Below, piece after piece: positions 1 to 8,763 of a stretch of 34,849 bases of DNA. The stretch spans positions 1-34,849 of the forward strand of contig JAFASY010000100.1 in assembly GCA_019244235.1 (NCBI GenBank), written 5' to 3'. Each line of letters starts with the position of its first letter. Position 1 is the stretch's first letter. The notes under the pieces are model-generated. The model saw nothing but the letters and a program-made list of their open reading frames with translations, had not been told where the DNA came from and searched no databases. The translations under genes and the position numbers were made by a program. The stretch comes from Chroococcidiopsidaceae cyanobacterium CP_BM_ER_R8_30. GTDB taxonomy: Bacteria > Cyanobacteriota > Cyanobacteriia > Cyanobacteriales > Chroococcidiopsidaceae.

Positions 1-49
1 AGCAAACGCAACTGCTATTAGAAACACTACCCCGCAAGTTATGGGTCTC

Positions 50-1441
50 TTAATGCCCCACTCCCACGTAGTAGAAACCAGCCCGTTGCAGCTTTTCCCT
101 GTCTAGGAAGTTGCGACCATCAATCATGACAGGGTTATTCATCAGACTCGCCATCTTCCCATAATCCAAATTGCGGAACTGCTGCCAATCTGTGATCAGT
201 ACCAAGGCGTCACAGCCATCTGCCAGTCGCTCCGGATCGGTTTCCACTAACACTCCTGTTAGACCATGGCGCATTCCGGTTTGGGAAACGATTGGGTCAT
301 AGGCTTTGACTTTGGTCCCTAGCCGATTCAGGTGTTCGATTAAATTCAGAGCAGGAGCATCACGGAGGTCATCTGTATCCGGTTTGAAAGTTAGTCCTAG
401 TAATCCCACTGTCTTACCTTTAAGGATCTTCAGGACTTGCTGTAGTTTTTCTACAGCAATGAGGCGTTGGCGTTGATTGACATTGACCGCAGCTTTAAGC
501 AAATGGGCTTCGTAGCCATAGTCATCAGCCGTGTGAATCAGCGCTGAGACATCTTTTGGGAAGCAGGAGCCACCCCAACCAATCCCAGCTTGTAAGAACT
601 TATTCCCAATCCGGGAGTCTAAACCGATTCCCTGAGCAACTTCAGTCACATCGGCACCAACGCGATCGCAAATGTTAGCGACTTCGTTAATAAAACTGAT
701 CTTTGTTGCTAAAAACGCATTGGCAGCGTACTTAATCATCTCCGCAGAGTTGATATCAGTCACAACTACTGGTACTGGAGGTAAAGCTGGGTCAGCAGCA
801 AACTGGCGCTCGATAATTGGAGTATAAAGTTCCTGCATCAATGAAATTGCTTGAGGACTGTTGCTGCCCAGCACAATCCGATCTGGGTTAAAAGTGTCAT
901 AGACTGCCGAGCCTTCCCGCAAGAACTCTGGATTGCTAACGACATCAAACTTGGTATCTAACTCAGCTGCCCTCTGATCGGCTGTTCCCCCGCCAACAGT
1001 GACTAGAGACTTTTGGCGTTCTGCTACCCCATCCAGGACGAGCATCCGTACCCAGTCCCCCGATCCAATCGGCACCGTTGATTTATTCACGATCACCTTA
1101 TAGCCGCCGTTTAAATGCGCCCCAATTCCTCGAGCCACAGCTTCGACATAGCGTGTATCACTTTCGCCAGTAGGCAAAGGAGGCGTTCCCACAGCAATGA
1201 AGAGAATTTCTCCGTGGGTGACTCCCGCCTCCATATCCGTCGTAAACTCAATCCGCTGATTTTGAATAGCAGACAGCATAATATCTGAGAGACCGGGCTC
1301 AAAAATTGGTGACTGCCCAGCCTTCATTAACTTGACTTTTTCTTCATTGTTGTCCACACAAATCACATGATGCCCAATGTGAGCCAGGCATGCACCAGTA
1401 ACTAAGCCAACATATCCGGTACCAATTACGCAAACACGCAT
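50..1441 (-). CDS. ugd: UDP-glucose 6-dehydrogenase
   Basis: Oxidises UDP-glucose to UDP-glucuronate with two NAD+, in the cytoplasm, feeding exopolysaccharide and nucleotide-sugar synthesis. The N-terminus is a Rossmann NAD motif (VIGTGYVGLVTG). The catalytic Cys lies in GWGGSCFPKD at about residue 293, and the central and C-terminal UDP-binding domains are complete, with the usual family length of about 460 residues. I start at MRVCVIG because the NAD fold begins there and a GAGGA stretch lies about 10 nt upstream. An ATG 21 nt earlier at 1462 overlaps the stop of uxs (TAATG) and is the alternative, favoured by translational coupling. It is the second gene after uxs, whose enzyme consumes its product. 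Identification is firm; only the start is uncertain. Confidence 0.95.
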   Translation of the reverse strand: MRVCVIGTGYVGLVTGACLAHIGHHVICVDNNEEKVKLMKAGQSPIFEPGLSDIMLSAIQNQRIEFTTDMEAGVTHGEILFIAVGTPPLPTGESDTRYVEAVARGIGAHLNGGYKVIVNKSTVPIGSGDWVRMLVLDGVAERQKSLVTVGGGTADQRAAELDTKFDVVSNPEFLREGSAVYDTFNPDRIVLGSNSPQAISLMQELYTPIIERQFAADPALPPVPVVVTDINSAEMIKYAANAFLATKISFINEVANICDRVGADVTEVAQGIGLDSRIGNKFLQAGIGWGGSCFPKDVSALIHTADDYGYEAHLLKAAVNVNQRQRLIAVEKLQQVLKILKGKTVGLLGLTFKPDTDDLRDAPALNLIEHLNRLGTKVKAYDPIVSQTGMRHGLTGVLVETDPERLADGCDALVLITDWQQFRNLDYGKMASLMNNPVMIDGRNFLDREKLQRAGFYYVGVGH

Positions 1442-1461
1442 ATTGTGTGAATCCTCGTTCA

Positions 1462-2430
1462 TTAGGGGTTTAGTGTTGGAGCTAGGCGATTCTCTGGCAT
1501 TGTTGCTGCTAAGCGTTCGCGGAAATCTTCTATAGTCAGCTTTAACCCCTGTTCGAGGGGAATCGTTGGCTGCCAGTTAAGCCAAGTCTTTGCCCTAGTG
1601 ATGTCTGGGCGGCGACGACGGGGATCATCTTGAGGCAACGGCGCAAACTGAATCTCGGCTTTGGGATTCACTAACTTTTGTACGACACTCGCCAGCTCCA
1701 AAATTGTGTACTCATCTGGATTGCCTAGATTCACCGGACCAACGTAGTCACTATTCATTAGGCGCATCAACCCTTCTACCAGATCGGAGACGTAACAGAA
1801 ACTGCGGGTTTGCGAGCCGTCACCGTATACAGTTAAAGGAATACCGCGCAAGGCTTGAACGACCAAATTGCTAACTACCCGACCATCATTCTCCAACATC
1901 CTTGGACCGTAGGTATTGAAGATCCGGACCACTCGAATGTCCACTTGGTTTTGTCTGTGATAGTCAAAGGCTAGAGTTTCTGCTATCCTCTTACCTTCGT
2001 CGTAACAACTGCGAATCCCAATAGGATTAACATTTCCTCGGTAATCTTCTGTCTGGGGATGAACCTCTGGATCGCCGTAAATTTCTGAGGTTGAGGCTAA
2101 TAAGAAACGTGCCTTAACCCGCTTTGCCAGCCCCAACATGTTTAGGGTTCCTAGCACATTAACCTTTACAGTTTTGACAGCGTTGTACTGGTAGTGTACA
2201 GGGGAAGCAGGACAAGCTAGGTGATAGATTTGATCGACTTCTAACCGAATCGGTTCGGTGATGTCATGACGAATGAGTTCGAAATAGGGATGGTTCAACC
2301 ATCTCTGGATATTGCGTTTGTGACCAGTGTAGAAATTATCTAAGCAAAGTACTTCATGCCCATCCGTCATCAGTCGGTCAATGAGATGAGAACCGACGAA
2401 GCCAGCACCGCCCGTAACCAAAACTCTCAT
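1462..2430 (-). CDS. uxs: UDP-glucuronate decarboxylase (UDP-xylose synthase)
   Basis: Converts UDP-glucuronate to UDP-xylose through an NAD-bound 4-keto intermediate. It is an extended short-chain dehydrogenase. The NAD motif GGAGFVGSH is at residues 7-15, the catalytic Ser/Thr is in STSEIYG near 113, and the YxxxK pair is Tyr143/Lys147 in [22 protein letters not shown] is the typical substrate-binding stretch of this family. The 322 aa length is usual. It lies directly upstream of ugd with a 1-nt TAATG overlap, so the two consecutive pathway enzymes are probably co-transcribed and translationally coupled. Related dTDP-glucose 4,6-dehydratases are the main alternative, but the motif pattern and the ugd neighbour favour Uxs. 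Confidence 0.93.
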   Translation of the reverse strand: MRVLVTGGAGFVGSHLIDRLMTDGHEVLCLDNFYTGHKRNIQRWLNHPYFELIRHDITEPIRLEVDQIYHLACPASPVHYQYNAVKTVKVNVLGTLNMLGLAKRVKARFLLASTSEIYGDPEVHPQTEDYRGNVNPIGIRSCYDEGKRIAETLAFDYHRQNQVDIRVVRIFNTYGPRMLENDGRVVSNLVVQALRGIPLTVYGDGSQTRSFCYVSDLVEGLMRLMNSDYVGPVNLGNPDEYTILELASVVQKLVNPKAEIQFAPLPQDDPRRRRPDITRAKTWLNWQPTIPLEQGLKLTIEDFRERLAATMPENRLAPTLNP

Positions 2431-2765
2431 AATTTGTTAGTTAACTACCAGTATTTCAACCAATGAACGTAAAGTTATAAGGTACACAAGCTCTATCTTC
2501 GCTGGAATTTGGCATCTCCTGCAAGGTAGTAGCAAGCGAACTGCAACCCCGCAGCTCTACAGCCAAGCCGTCTTTTTAGCTTGTCAATCGTCCGAAAGGT
2601 CAAATATGGTTTATTGGCTTACCCGATTTTACCCAAGTTAGCCAGCAAGTCAATAATTAGAGTCTCAGTAATCCAGCAAAAGCCAAAACTTCACCAAATC
2701 TTTAAAGAAAGTAGCTCGGTCAACTTTCTCTTCTACTCCCCCCATCACCCCACCTCCCCATCACT
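2431..2765. other. Intergenic region upstream of uxs
   Basis: This 335 bp gap should hold the promoter of uxs-ugd (reading left) and the 3' end of the HAS-barrel gene. I see no convincing gene. A 66-codon plus-strand frame at 2581-2781 has no recognisable domain, no ribosome binding site, and runs into the end of the neighbouring gene. Near 2736-2765 there is a C-rich, purine-poor tract with CCCCATCA/CCTCCCCA words. It is the complement of the GGGGAGAT-type short tandem repeats seen again at 9649 and resembles the repetitive tracts common between genes in large cyanobacterial genomes. Confidence 0.5.
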
Positions 2766-3422
2766 CTACGAGTGGAGCTGACTTAAAATGAACCTCAATC
2801 GGTCGTAGTCATCCTTGAGTAGCATACTCAACGTCCGGCCTGCCCTAATCAACCACTCTCGGTCAGCATGTCGTAACTGATAGACTTCTCGAATAGCTGC
2901 TGCTGTTAGTGCCTCTTGCGGCGCACCATTAACTTGTAAAAGCGTCCTTAAAAAATCTAGTCGCTCAGTAAAGTGAATAATGGCTTCCGGTTCACAGCGG
3001 TAGACAGCTTGATGGATTTGTGGTGGTCGAGGGGGAAGATATTGGTAAAATGCCTCGTTTTTCAGTTGGTTTCCCTGCCTCGGTTTAAATCCGACAATTG
3101 CGGCGCGGAACTCAGTTTTGAGCATAGCAAAGATCTGGGGTTGTTGCTCTCGCAAGTCCTGCAACGACAAACCTAAAGCTCGCGCTCGGTGGACAGTATC
3201 AATCGGTAGAGTTGTAGCATGGTAGACCACAGCATAAACTTGGTTGCCTGATTCTTCATCTACAGACTTGACCCAGCTGCCAAATGGGGGCATGACAGGG
3301 AAACTGAGATCTTCTGGGTCTAGACACTGGGCCAAAAATTCAGTTGTCGCAGTTTCAATTACCTCCGCAATATGATTGGGAGGGCGATCCCCAGTCTCGA
3401 ACTGCGGTATGGGAAGACGCAT
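2766..3422 (-). CDS. HAS-barrel domain protein (cyanobacterial, function unknown)
   Basis: A 218 aa soluble protein of a type conserved in cyanobacteria. The first 120 residues, including GSWVKSVDEESGNQVYAVVY, look like the HAS-barrel fold otherwise found at the N-terminus of HerA-type ATPases, but no ATPase domain follows. The C-terminal 90 residues are helical and rich in Arg and Leu. There is no signal peptide or membrane segment. Its ATG follows the stop codon of ndhS with no spacing, so it is almost certainly translated from the same mRNA. The constant pairing with ndhS may mean a link to the photosynthetic NDH-1 complex, but that is inference; the biochemical role is unknown. Confidence 0.75.
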   Translation of the reverse strand: MRLPIPQFETGDRPPNHIAEVIETATTEFLAQCLDPEDLSFPVMPPFGSWVKSVDEESGNQVYAVVYHATTLPIDTVHRARALGLSLQDLREQQPQIFAMLKTEFRAAIVGFKPRQGNQLKNEAFYQYLPPRPPQIHQAVYRCEPEAIIHFTERLDFLRTLLQVNGAPQEALTAAAIREVYQLRHADREWLIRAGRTLSMLLKDDYDRLRFILSQLHS

Positions 3423-3620
3423 TTATTTCTTTTTGCGACCAGCTGTCGTCTCTACGAGTTCTAATTCCGCCAGTCGAAATGTCACTAGCTTATCCCAATT
3501 ACCACCTTCAAATAGCACGGCTACCTTGCCATCAGTGACCCGTTGGACAAGTCCCTCATAGCGATAGTAAATACTGTCAGGATTTGCCACCTGCACAGCG
3601 GCTCCAGGTAGAATTATCAT
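3423..3620 (-). CDS. ndhS: NAD(P)H-quinone oxidoreductase subunit S
   Basis: A small (65 aa) cytoplasm-facing subunit of the thylakoid NDH-1 complex. It has an SH3-like fold and helps ferredoxin dock as electron donor for cyclic electron flow. The conserved block [14 protein letters not shown] followed by [14 protein letters not shown] at the C-terminus is characteristic, and the length is normal for cyanobacterial NdhS. It starts at ATG 3620, 20 nt downstream of the rodA stop, and its own stop directly abuts the ATG of the HAS-barrel gene. The gene probably belongs to a mrp-rodA-ndhS-HAS transcription unit on the minus strand. Confidence 0.92.
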   Translation of the reverse strand: MIILPGAAVQVANPDSIYYRYEGLVQRVTDGKVAVLFEGGNWDKLVTFRLAELELVETTAGRKKK

Positions 3621-3640
3621 TTTTTTACCTCATTCAAGCA

Positions 3641-4894
3641 TTAAAACTTCAGGCGCTGTCGGTAATTTGCTACAGATTCTACTATGCCAATCGCGATAAA
3701 GTTAGTCAGTAGTGCTGAGCGTCCATAACTGATCCAAGGCAATGGAATTCCAGTGACAGGTGCAAGACCGACGGTCATGCCAATGTTAATGATGACCTGA
3801 AACACGAGCATTGACAAGACACCGACTGCGAGTAGAGAACCAAAGTTATCCTTGGCATTTTGGGCAATCACGATCAGACGCAGGCAAATTAACCAGAAAA
3901 CATACAGCACAGCTGAGCAGCCTACAAAACCTAATTCTTCGCCTACAGCAGAGAAAATAAAATCTGTGTGCTGTTCGGGAATGAAATTGAGTTGGGTTTG
4001 AGTTCCGTGACCAAGTCCCTGTCCCCACAAGCCACCCGCCCCAATGGCAATGCGAGACTGAATCAAATGATAGCCGCTGCCGAGCGGGTCCTTGTCCGGG
4101 TCAAGAAATAAAATCAGGCGATCTTTCTGATATGGTTTCAACAATTTCCAAAAGATTTGTCCTAACTCGCCTACTACCAGGTTCACGGCGAGCGCTACTA
4201 TTGCCCCGACTCGACGCCAGGGTAGGGTGCCAAAGGCAATTAAACTCATAGCACCAGCCCAACCGAACCAGGCTGGTAAATAGGTATTAAACAGCACTGC
4301 TGCGACAACCGGAGAAATCAGTAGCAATAACCAGCCTGGATTAGCATTGCCCCAGTAAAGCATCCTCAACGTGATCGCGCCAAATACTAACGATGTACCA
4401 AGATCTGGTTGCAGAAAGACTAAAATCCAAAGCAGAGCAGTCACCGCCAAAGCTCTTAAAACAGTTGACAGTTGTGAGGCTGTCTGAGGCTCTAGGAGCG
4501 CTGCTAAAGTAACGATGATCCCGAGTTTGGCAAATTCTGAGGGTTGAAAGTTGAAGCCAGCAATACTAATCCATCTTTGGGCACCTTTGGCATGGATTCC
4601 CATGACCATCACTGCCACCAGGCTGATGTTGGTCATGCCATAAATGATCCAGTGCCACTGAATCAGGTTTTCATATCGGTAGCGGGCAATGAGCAACGCC
4701 AATGCTAAGCCAAGGCAGCCGAAGAGCCATTGCTGCCACCCGTTGTTTAGTCCCTGGCTCAGTTCGGCACTGTGGATCATGATGCCCCCAAACACCATCA
4801 CGCCAGCACTCAAGGCAAACAGTAACCAATCTACCTCTTGCCAAGGGGCAATTAAGTCCTTCCATCGGAGGCTCAAGAGCGACATCTGTAGCAT
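3641..4894 (-). CDS. rodA: Rod-shape-determining peptidoglycan polymerase RodA
   Basis: A SEDS-family glycosyltransferase that polymerises lipid II into glycan strands in the plasma membrane, working with a class B penicillin-binding protein in the elongation machinery. The 417 aa protein has about ten hydrophobic helices. It carries the family blocks FQPSEFAKLG, FLQPDLGTSLVFG, LFLDPDKDPLGSGYHLIQS (with the conserved Asp of the active cavity), IGAGGLWGQGLGHG and FIPEQHTDFIFS. The last block reads PWISYGRS, whereas most RodA/FtsW proteins have SYGGS. GYHLIQSRIAIG and the lack of an FtsW-type tail favour RodA over FtsW. A start three codons later (4885) is equally possible. It lies 29 nt downstream of mrp. 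Confidence 0.92.
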   Translation of the reverse strand: MLQMSLLSLRWKDLIAPWQEVDWLLFALSAGVMVFGGIMIHSAELSQGLNNGWQQWLFGCLGLALALLIARYRYENLIQWHWIIYGMTNISLVAVMVMGIHAKGAQRWISIAGFNFQPSEFAKLGIIVTLAALLEPQTASQLSTVLRALAVTALLWILVFLQPDLGTSLVFGAITLRMLYWGNANPGWLLLLISPVVAAVLFNTYLPAWFGWAGAMSLIAFGTLPWRRVGAIVALAVNLVVGELGQIFWKLLKPYQKDRLILFLDPDKDPLGSGYHLIQSRIAIGAGGLWGQGLGHGTQTQLNFIPEQHTDFIFSAVGEELGFVGCSAVLYVFWLICLRLIVIAQNAKDNFGSLLAVGVLSMLVFQVIINIGMTVGLAPVTGIPLPWISYGRSALLTNFIAIGIVESVANYRQRLKF

Positions 4895-4923
4895 CTTTTG
4901 TGCTGTTTCCCCTACTCCTTACC

Positions 4924-5997
4924 TTAAGTTAGAGCAGCTACAGAGACCTTGCCAGCAATCGTACTTGCGATTGCTTTTAACGCTTTGGCCGATGCCGAAT
5001 CTGGCTCAGCAATGACGATAGGGAGACCGCGATCGCCTCCTTGACGGAGAGATATTTCTAGTGGTACGCATCCCAGCAATGGTACACCAAGCTCTGCCGC
5101 TGTTTTTTCACCACCGCCAGAGCCAAAAATGTCATATTGCTTATCTGGCATATCTGGTGGAATGAAATAGCTCATATTCTCCACTATGCCCAAAATTGGC
5201 ACTCCCATTTGCTGAAACATTCTCAAACCTTTACGAGAATCTAACAGCGCTACAGTTTGGGGCGTCGTCACGATCACCGCTCCAGCCATCGGCACGGCTT
5301 GAGTCATAGTCAGCTGGGCATCACCCGTCCCTGGCGGCAGATCCACAATCAGATAGTCTAGTTCTCCCCACTCGACTTGATAGAGAAACTGACGAATCAC
5401 GCCATTAAGCATTGGTCCTCGCCAAATAACTGGCTGGTCGCGGTCGATCAAAAAGCCCATTGACACTAGCTTGACGCCATGATTGAAAGCGGGTTCGAGT
5501 ATTTCACCGTTTGAAGAATTTGGTCGTACCATAATCTGAGCATCAAAGAGCCCTAGCATGGTCGGAGCATTGGGACCATAGATATCAGCATCTAGTAAAC
5601 CGACTTTTGCCCCTGTTTGAGCAAGGGCAACGGCAATATTTACCGCCACAGTACTTTTACCCACACCGCCTTTACCACTGGAAATTGCTAGGATATTCTT
5701 GACACCAGTAATGCCTATGCGGTCGGGTAATCCTTTCTGCTGAGGAGTCTCAGCTGTTACATCTACCATCACATCTGTTACCCCTGGTAGTTTTTTCACT
5801 GCCCTTTGGCAATCCTCAACAATAAATTCGCGCAGTGGGCATGCTGGTGTAGTTAGTACTAGGGTAAAACTGACACTGCCTTTGTCAATCTTGACATTGC
5901 GAATCATGTTGAGTTCTACCAAACTCTTGCGAAGTTCTGGATCTTGCACTGGGCGCAACACTTCTAGGACCGAGCGGGAATCAAGTAGATCAGGCAT
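4924..5997 (-). CDS. mrp: Mrp/NBP35-type Fe-S cluster carrier ATPase (ApbC)
   Basis: A cytoplasmic P-loop ATPase that carries and transfers Fe-S clusters to apo-proteins. The N-terminal 80 residues form a MIP18/DUF59 domain with the conserved TTPACPLREF. The ATPase domain has the deviant Walker A SSGKGGVGKST at about 106-116, DADIYGPNAPTMLG after it, and LIVDLPPGTGD as Walker B. The usual CxxC after ENMSYF is absent (FIPPDMPDKQYD follows), which as I remember is common in cyanobacterial homologues. The length of 357 aa is normal. It is the first gene of the minus-strand cluster and is divergently arranged from the pseudouridine synthase gene, with 75 nt between start codons for both promoters. 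Confidence 0.93.
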   Translation of the reverse strand: MPDLLDSRSVLEVLRPVQDPELRKSLVELNMIRNVKIDKGSVSFTLVLTTPACPLREFIVEDCQRAVKKLPGVTDVMVDVTAETPQQKGLPDRIGITGVKNILAISSGKGGVGKSTVAVNIAVALAQTGAKVGLLDADIYGPNAPTMLGLFDAQIMVRPNSSNGEILEPAFNHGVKLVSMGFLIDRDQPVIWRGPMLNGVIRQFLYQVEWGELDYLIVDLPPGTGDAQLTMTQAVPMAGAVIVTTPQTVALLDSRKGLRMFQQMGVPILGIVENMSYFIPPDMPDKQYDIFGSGGGEKTAAELGVPLLGCVPLEISLRQGGDRGLPIVIAEPDSASAKALKAIASTIAGKVSVAALT

Positions 5998-6072
5998 GAC
6001 TTTTTCTAATGTTGCTATGGCAACTTGAGGAGCAATTAAATACCACCTAGATGCATCTTAGCGTTGACCAGT

Positions 6073-7014
6073 ATGTCGTCGATATTTCTCCAAGCCACAA
6101 CAGGGAGCGAACGCCTAGATCTTTGGCTCCGAGAACAGCTACCAGAGCTATCTCGCTCTCGGCTCCAACAACTAATCTCTCAGGGTAATGTGCAGGTGAA
6201 TGACAAAACCTGTACGTCCAAGAAGATAACTGTACAGCCAGGCGATCGCATATCTTTGGAAATTCCAGAGGTCTTGCCTTTGGCCCTAGCACCAGAAGAC
6301 ATGCCCCTGGACATCCTCTATGAGGATGATGCCCTGCTGATTGTCAATAAACCTGCTGGGTTGGTTGTCCATCCTGCCCCTGGTCATTCAGAAGGCACTC
6401 TTGTGAATGCTCTATTAGCTCACTGTTCTACTCTACCTGGGATTGGGGGAGTACAGCGACCGGGAATTGTGCATCGTCTTGATAAAGATACGACGGGCGC
6501 GATCGCTATTGCCAAGACTGACTTTGCCCACCAACACCTACAAGCCCAGTTAAAAGCTAAAACCGCCCGACGGGAATACTTAGGCGTAGTTCATGGTGTT
6601 CCAAGAACTGAAAGCGGTACGATTGACCTTCCCATTGGCCGCCATCCTGTAGACCGAAAAAAAATGGCAGCAGTCAGTGTTGAGCGAGGTCGCCCCGCCA
6701 TTACTCACTGGCGTTTACAGGAACGACTGGGCAACTACTCCTTGTTGCACTTTCAACTAGAGACTGGTCGCACCCACCAAATTCGCGTTCACACAGCAAC
6801 TATGGGCCTTCCCATCGTCGGTGACCCAGTTTATAGTTCTGGGGCGAAAGTTGGCGTCAATCTGCCCGGTCAGGCGCTTCATGCATGGCGGCTTAGGTTG
6901 CAGCATCCTCTAGATGAAGCCAGATGGATTTCAGTAACGGCTCCTCCTCCTGATGCCTTTGTGACCCTTCTGGATGTACTACGGCGACGCGTTGCAACAG
7001 TAAGCAGCAACTAG
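6073..7014 (+). CDS. rluD: RluA/RluD-family 23S rRNA pseudouridine synthase
   Basis: Isomerises specific uridines of large-subunit rRNA to pseudouridine. An N-terminal S4 RNA-binding domain (about residues 12-60, with LSRSRLQQLISQGNVQVN) precedes the catalytic domain. The catalytic Asp is in HRLDKDTTG at about residue 137, and RTHQIRVH and GDPVY are the downstream family motifs. I start at ATG 6073 (MSSIF) rather than the in-frame TTG three codons upstream. The S4 domain and order match RluD, but cyanobacteria have several RluA-family paralogues, so the exact target uridines are unproven. It stands alone on the plus strand between divergent mrp and the phycocyanin operon leader. Confidence 0.88.
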   Translation: MSSIFLQATTGSERLDLWLREQLPELSRSRLQQLISQGNVQVNDKTCTSKKITVQPGDRISLEIPEVLPLALAPEDMPLDILYEDDALLIVNKPAGLVVHPAPGHSEGTLVNALLAHCSTLPGIGGVQRPGIVHRLDKDTTGAIAIAKTDFAHQHLQAQLKAKTARREYLGVVHGVPRTESGTIDLPIGRHPVDRKKMAAVSVERGRPAITHWRLQERLGNYSLLHFQLETGRTHQIRVHTATMGLPIVGDPVYSSGAKVGVNLPGQALHAWRLRLQHPLDEARWISVTAPPPDAFVTLLDVLRRRVATVSSN

Positions 7015-7556
7015 ATTTGTGTTCATATTTCTTTACAAAAGAGTTTTGCTCGCGATAGCAACATAAATTCTAGACCTCTTGCACTCTTTAGAGTTGAAGG
7101 AATCTTAATAAAAGATAAATTTATTCTTGGCTCGACAATCCATAGCAAAGCATTAAGTTTTGTCACAAAAAGTTCGACTAGTTCCCAGATTTATAGTGTA
7201 TTGGGTAAAAGGTTTGCGGCTTTAGTTAGTACATACAGTTAAAACTTAACAATTTGTAAAAAACAAAGCTGCAACCGCATTGTATAAAATAACCTGGAGG
7301 GGATGAACAACAGGCGAAAGTTCAGATAAAGCATTGAATTAGTCAAGTTGTTTGGTTTCTCATAAAAGCCAGAAACTTTCTCAGATTTATCACTTATATC
7401 GTTTGATCACCTAGATTGCGGTAGGAGAAAAATTTGAGATCAACTTGAAAAAGCGTTTTGGCTTGTGTTCTGTTGTTATCCATTCCAGCTTCATACAACA
7501 ACATTCCGTTTTTTAATCAAAACAGCACTCAACTAGGCAAGTAGGAGATTGAGTTC
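7015..7556 (+). promoter_or_regulatory. Long leader and promoter region of the phycocyanin operon
   Basis: These 542 bp contain no credible reading frame and lie directly upstream of cpcB, whose operons usually have long untranslated leaders and several promoters. The best sigma-70-type -10 element I can see is TATAAAAT at 7283-7290, but no good -35 sits 17 bp before it. A second -10-like TTATAGTGT is near 7191. An AT-rich imperfect palindrome, AGATAAATTTATTCT, lies at about 7111-7125. A clear Shine-Dalgarno sequence (AGGAGA, about 7543-7548) precedes the cpcB ATG. Start sites and regulators cannot be fixed from sequence alone. Confidence 0.55.
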
Positions 7557-8081
7557 ATGTTAGACGCATTTGCAAAGGTAGTTTCTCAAGCTGACTCCAG
7601 GGGTGAATTCCTGAGTGGTGGTCAGTTTGATGCACTCAACAACATGATCAAGGAAGGTAACAAGCGTATAGACGCGGTTAACCGGATCAGCACCAATTCT
7701 TCCACAATTGTTACCGATGCTGCTCGCGCTTTGTTTGAGGAGCAGCCTCAATTGATTCAACCCGGCGGTAATGCTTATACCAACCGCCGGATGGCTGCTT
7801 GTCTACGTGACATGGAAATCATCCTGCGTTACGTTACCTATGCCTTGATGGCTGGCGATGCTAGTGTTCTAGACGATCGCTGCTTAAACGGTCTGCGCGA
7901 AACATATCAAGCCCTCGGCGTACCCGGTGGCTCTACCGCTGCTGGTGTACAGAAAATGAAAGATATCGCGGTCAGGATTGCTAACGATCCCAATGCTCCC
8001 GGTATCTCCAAAGGTGACTGTAGTGCCCTAATGTCTGAAGTAGCAAGCTACTTTGATCGTGCAGCATCTGCCGTTGCTTGA
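7557..8081 (+). CDS. cpcB: C-phycocyanin beta subunit
   Basis: Light-harvesting phycobiliprotein that pairs with CpcA into (alpha-beta)6 hexamers forming phycobilisome rods. The globin-like fold carries two bilin-binding cysteines: Cys82 in [18 protein letters not shown] and Cys155 in KGDCSALM. Asn72 in GGNAYTN is the residue usually methylated. Phycoerythrocyanin beta (PecB) also starts MLDAF, but here the [17 protein letters not shown] block and the following sequence match CpcB. The length of 174 aa includes one or two extra residues near NAPGI. A strong AGGAGA ribosome binding site precedes the ATG. It is the first and presumably the most heavily transcribed gene of the operon. Confidence 0.96.
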   Translation: MLDAFAKVVSQADSRGEFLSGGQFDALNNMIKEGNKRIDAVNRISTNSSTIVTDAARALFEEQPQLIQPGGNAYTNRRMAACLRDMEIILRYVTYALMAGDASVLDDRCLNGLRETYQALGVPGGSTAAGVQKMKDIAVRIANDPNAPGISKGDCSALMSEVASYFDRAASAVA

Positions 8082-8146
8082 TTTAAGTCAAGCCATCTCA
8101 TTTTTTTGAAAAACATTGCCAAACGACTTACGGAGATACCTGGACA

Positions 8147-8635
8147 ATGAAGACCCCTCTTACTGAAGCAATTGCAGCAGCAGATACACAAGGTCGTTTC
8201 CTTGGTAATACAGAATTGCAAGCTGCTAATGGTCGGTTTACGCAAGCTGTTGCAGGTCTAGAAGCTGCTCGGTCGCTGACCCAGAATGCGCAAAGGTTGA
8301 TTGATGGTGCTGCCAACGCGGTATACCAAAAGTTTCCCTACACCACGCAAATGCAGGGTCCTCAGTACGCTGCCGATTCCCGTGGCAAATCCAAGTGCGC
8401 CCGCGATATCGGCCACTACCTGCGTATGGTAACTTACTGCTTAGTTGCTGGTGGCACTGGTCCAATGGATGAATATCTGATTGCTGGTTTGGATGAAATC
8501 AATCGTAGTTTTGAGCTTTCTCCTAGCTGGTATGTTGAAGCCCTGAATCACATCAAGGCTAACCATGGTCTCAGTGGTCAAGCAGCAAACCAGACTAACA
8601 CTTACATTGATTACGCGATTAGCGCCTTGAGCTAG
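8147..8635 (+). CDS. cpcA: C-phycocyanin alpha subunit
   Basis: Partner of CpcB in phycobilisome rods, carrying one phycocyanobilin on Cys84 within [19 protein letters not shown]. That block and the C-terminus [10 protein letters not shown] are diagnostic for CpcA as opposed to PecA. The length of 162 aa is exactly that of the family. It begins at ATG 8147, after a 65 bp gap and a CGGAGA ribosome binding site. Bilin attachment at Cys84 is done by the CpcE/CpcF lyase encoded downstream in the same operon. A strong hairpin follows the stop codon and probably makes cpcBA the most abundant transcript. Confidence 0.97.
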   Translation: MKTPLTEAIAAADTQGRFLGNTELQAANGRFTQAVAGLEAARSLTQNAQRLIDGAANAVYQKFPYTTQMQGPQYAADSRGKSKCARDIGHYLRMVTYCLVAGGTGPMDEYLIAGLDEINRSFELSPSWYVEALNHIKANHGLSGQAANQTNTYIDYAISALS

Positions 8636-8648
8636 GCTTTAGGTGCTC

Positions 8649-8716
8649 TGCCCGGAGGAATCAGCGAGTGTTGGTGTAGAAGCTGGCAGTTGCTGATTTT
8701 TCCGGGCATTGTTTTT
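8649..8716 (+). terminator. Strong hairpin after cpcA (attenuator/partial terminator)
   Basis: TGCCCGGA (8649-8656) pairs perfectly with TCCGGGCA (8701-8708), and inside it AATCAGC (8659-8665) pairs with GCTGATT (8692-8698). A U-rich tail (ATTGTTTTT) follows. This is a Rho-independent terminator shape in the middle of the operon. Incomplete termination or 3' stabilisation here would explain the large excess of phycocyanin subunits over linkers known for cpc operons. The structure is seen; the effect is inferred. Confidence 0.85.
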
Positions 8717-8763
8717 CTCCATTTGAAGACAAGAATTTTAACAATTGCATTGGGAAAACAAGC

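Noticed and set aside
2581..2781. 66-codon plus-strand gene upstream of uxs
   Set aside because: No ribosome binding site, low-complexity C-terminus read from repeat DNA, and no recognisable domain.
7557..8635. Phycoerythrocyanin pecB/pecA instead of cpcB/cpcA
   Set aside because: CpcB and PecB share the MLDAF start, but [19 protein letters not shown] and [18 protein letters not shown] are phycocyanin blocks. The linkers and lyases downstream are also of the cpc type.
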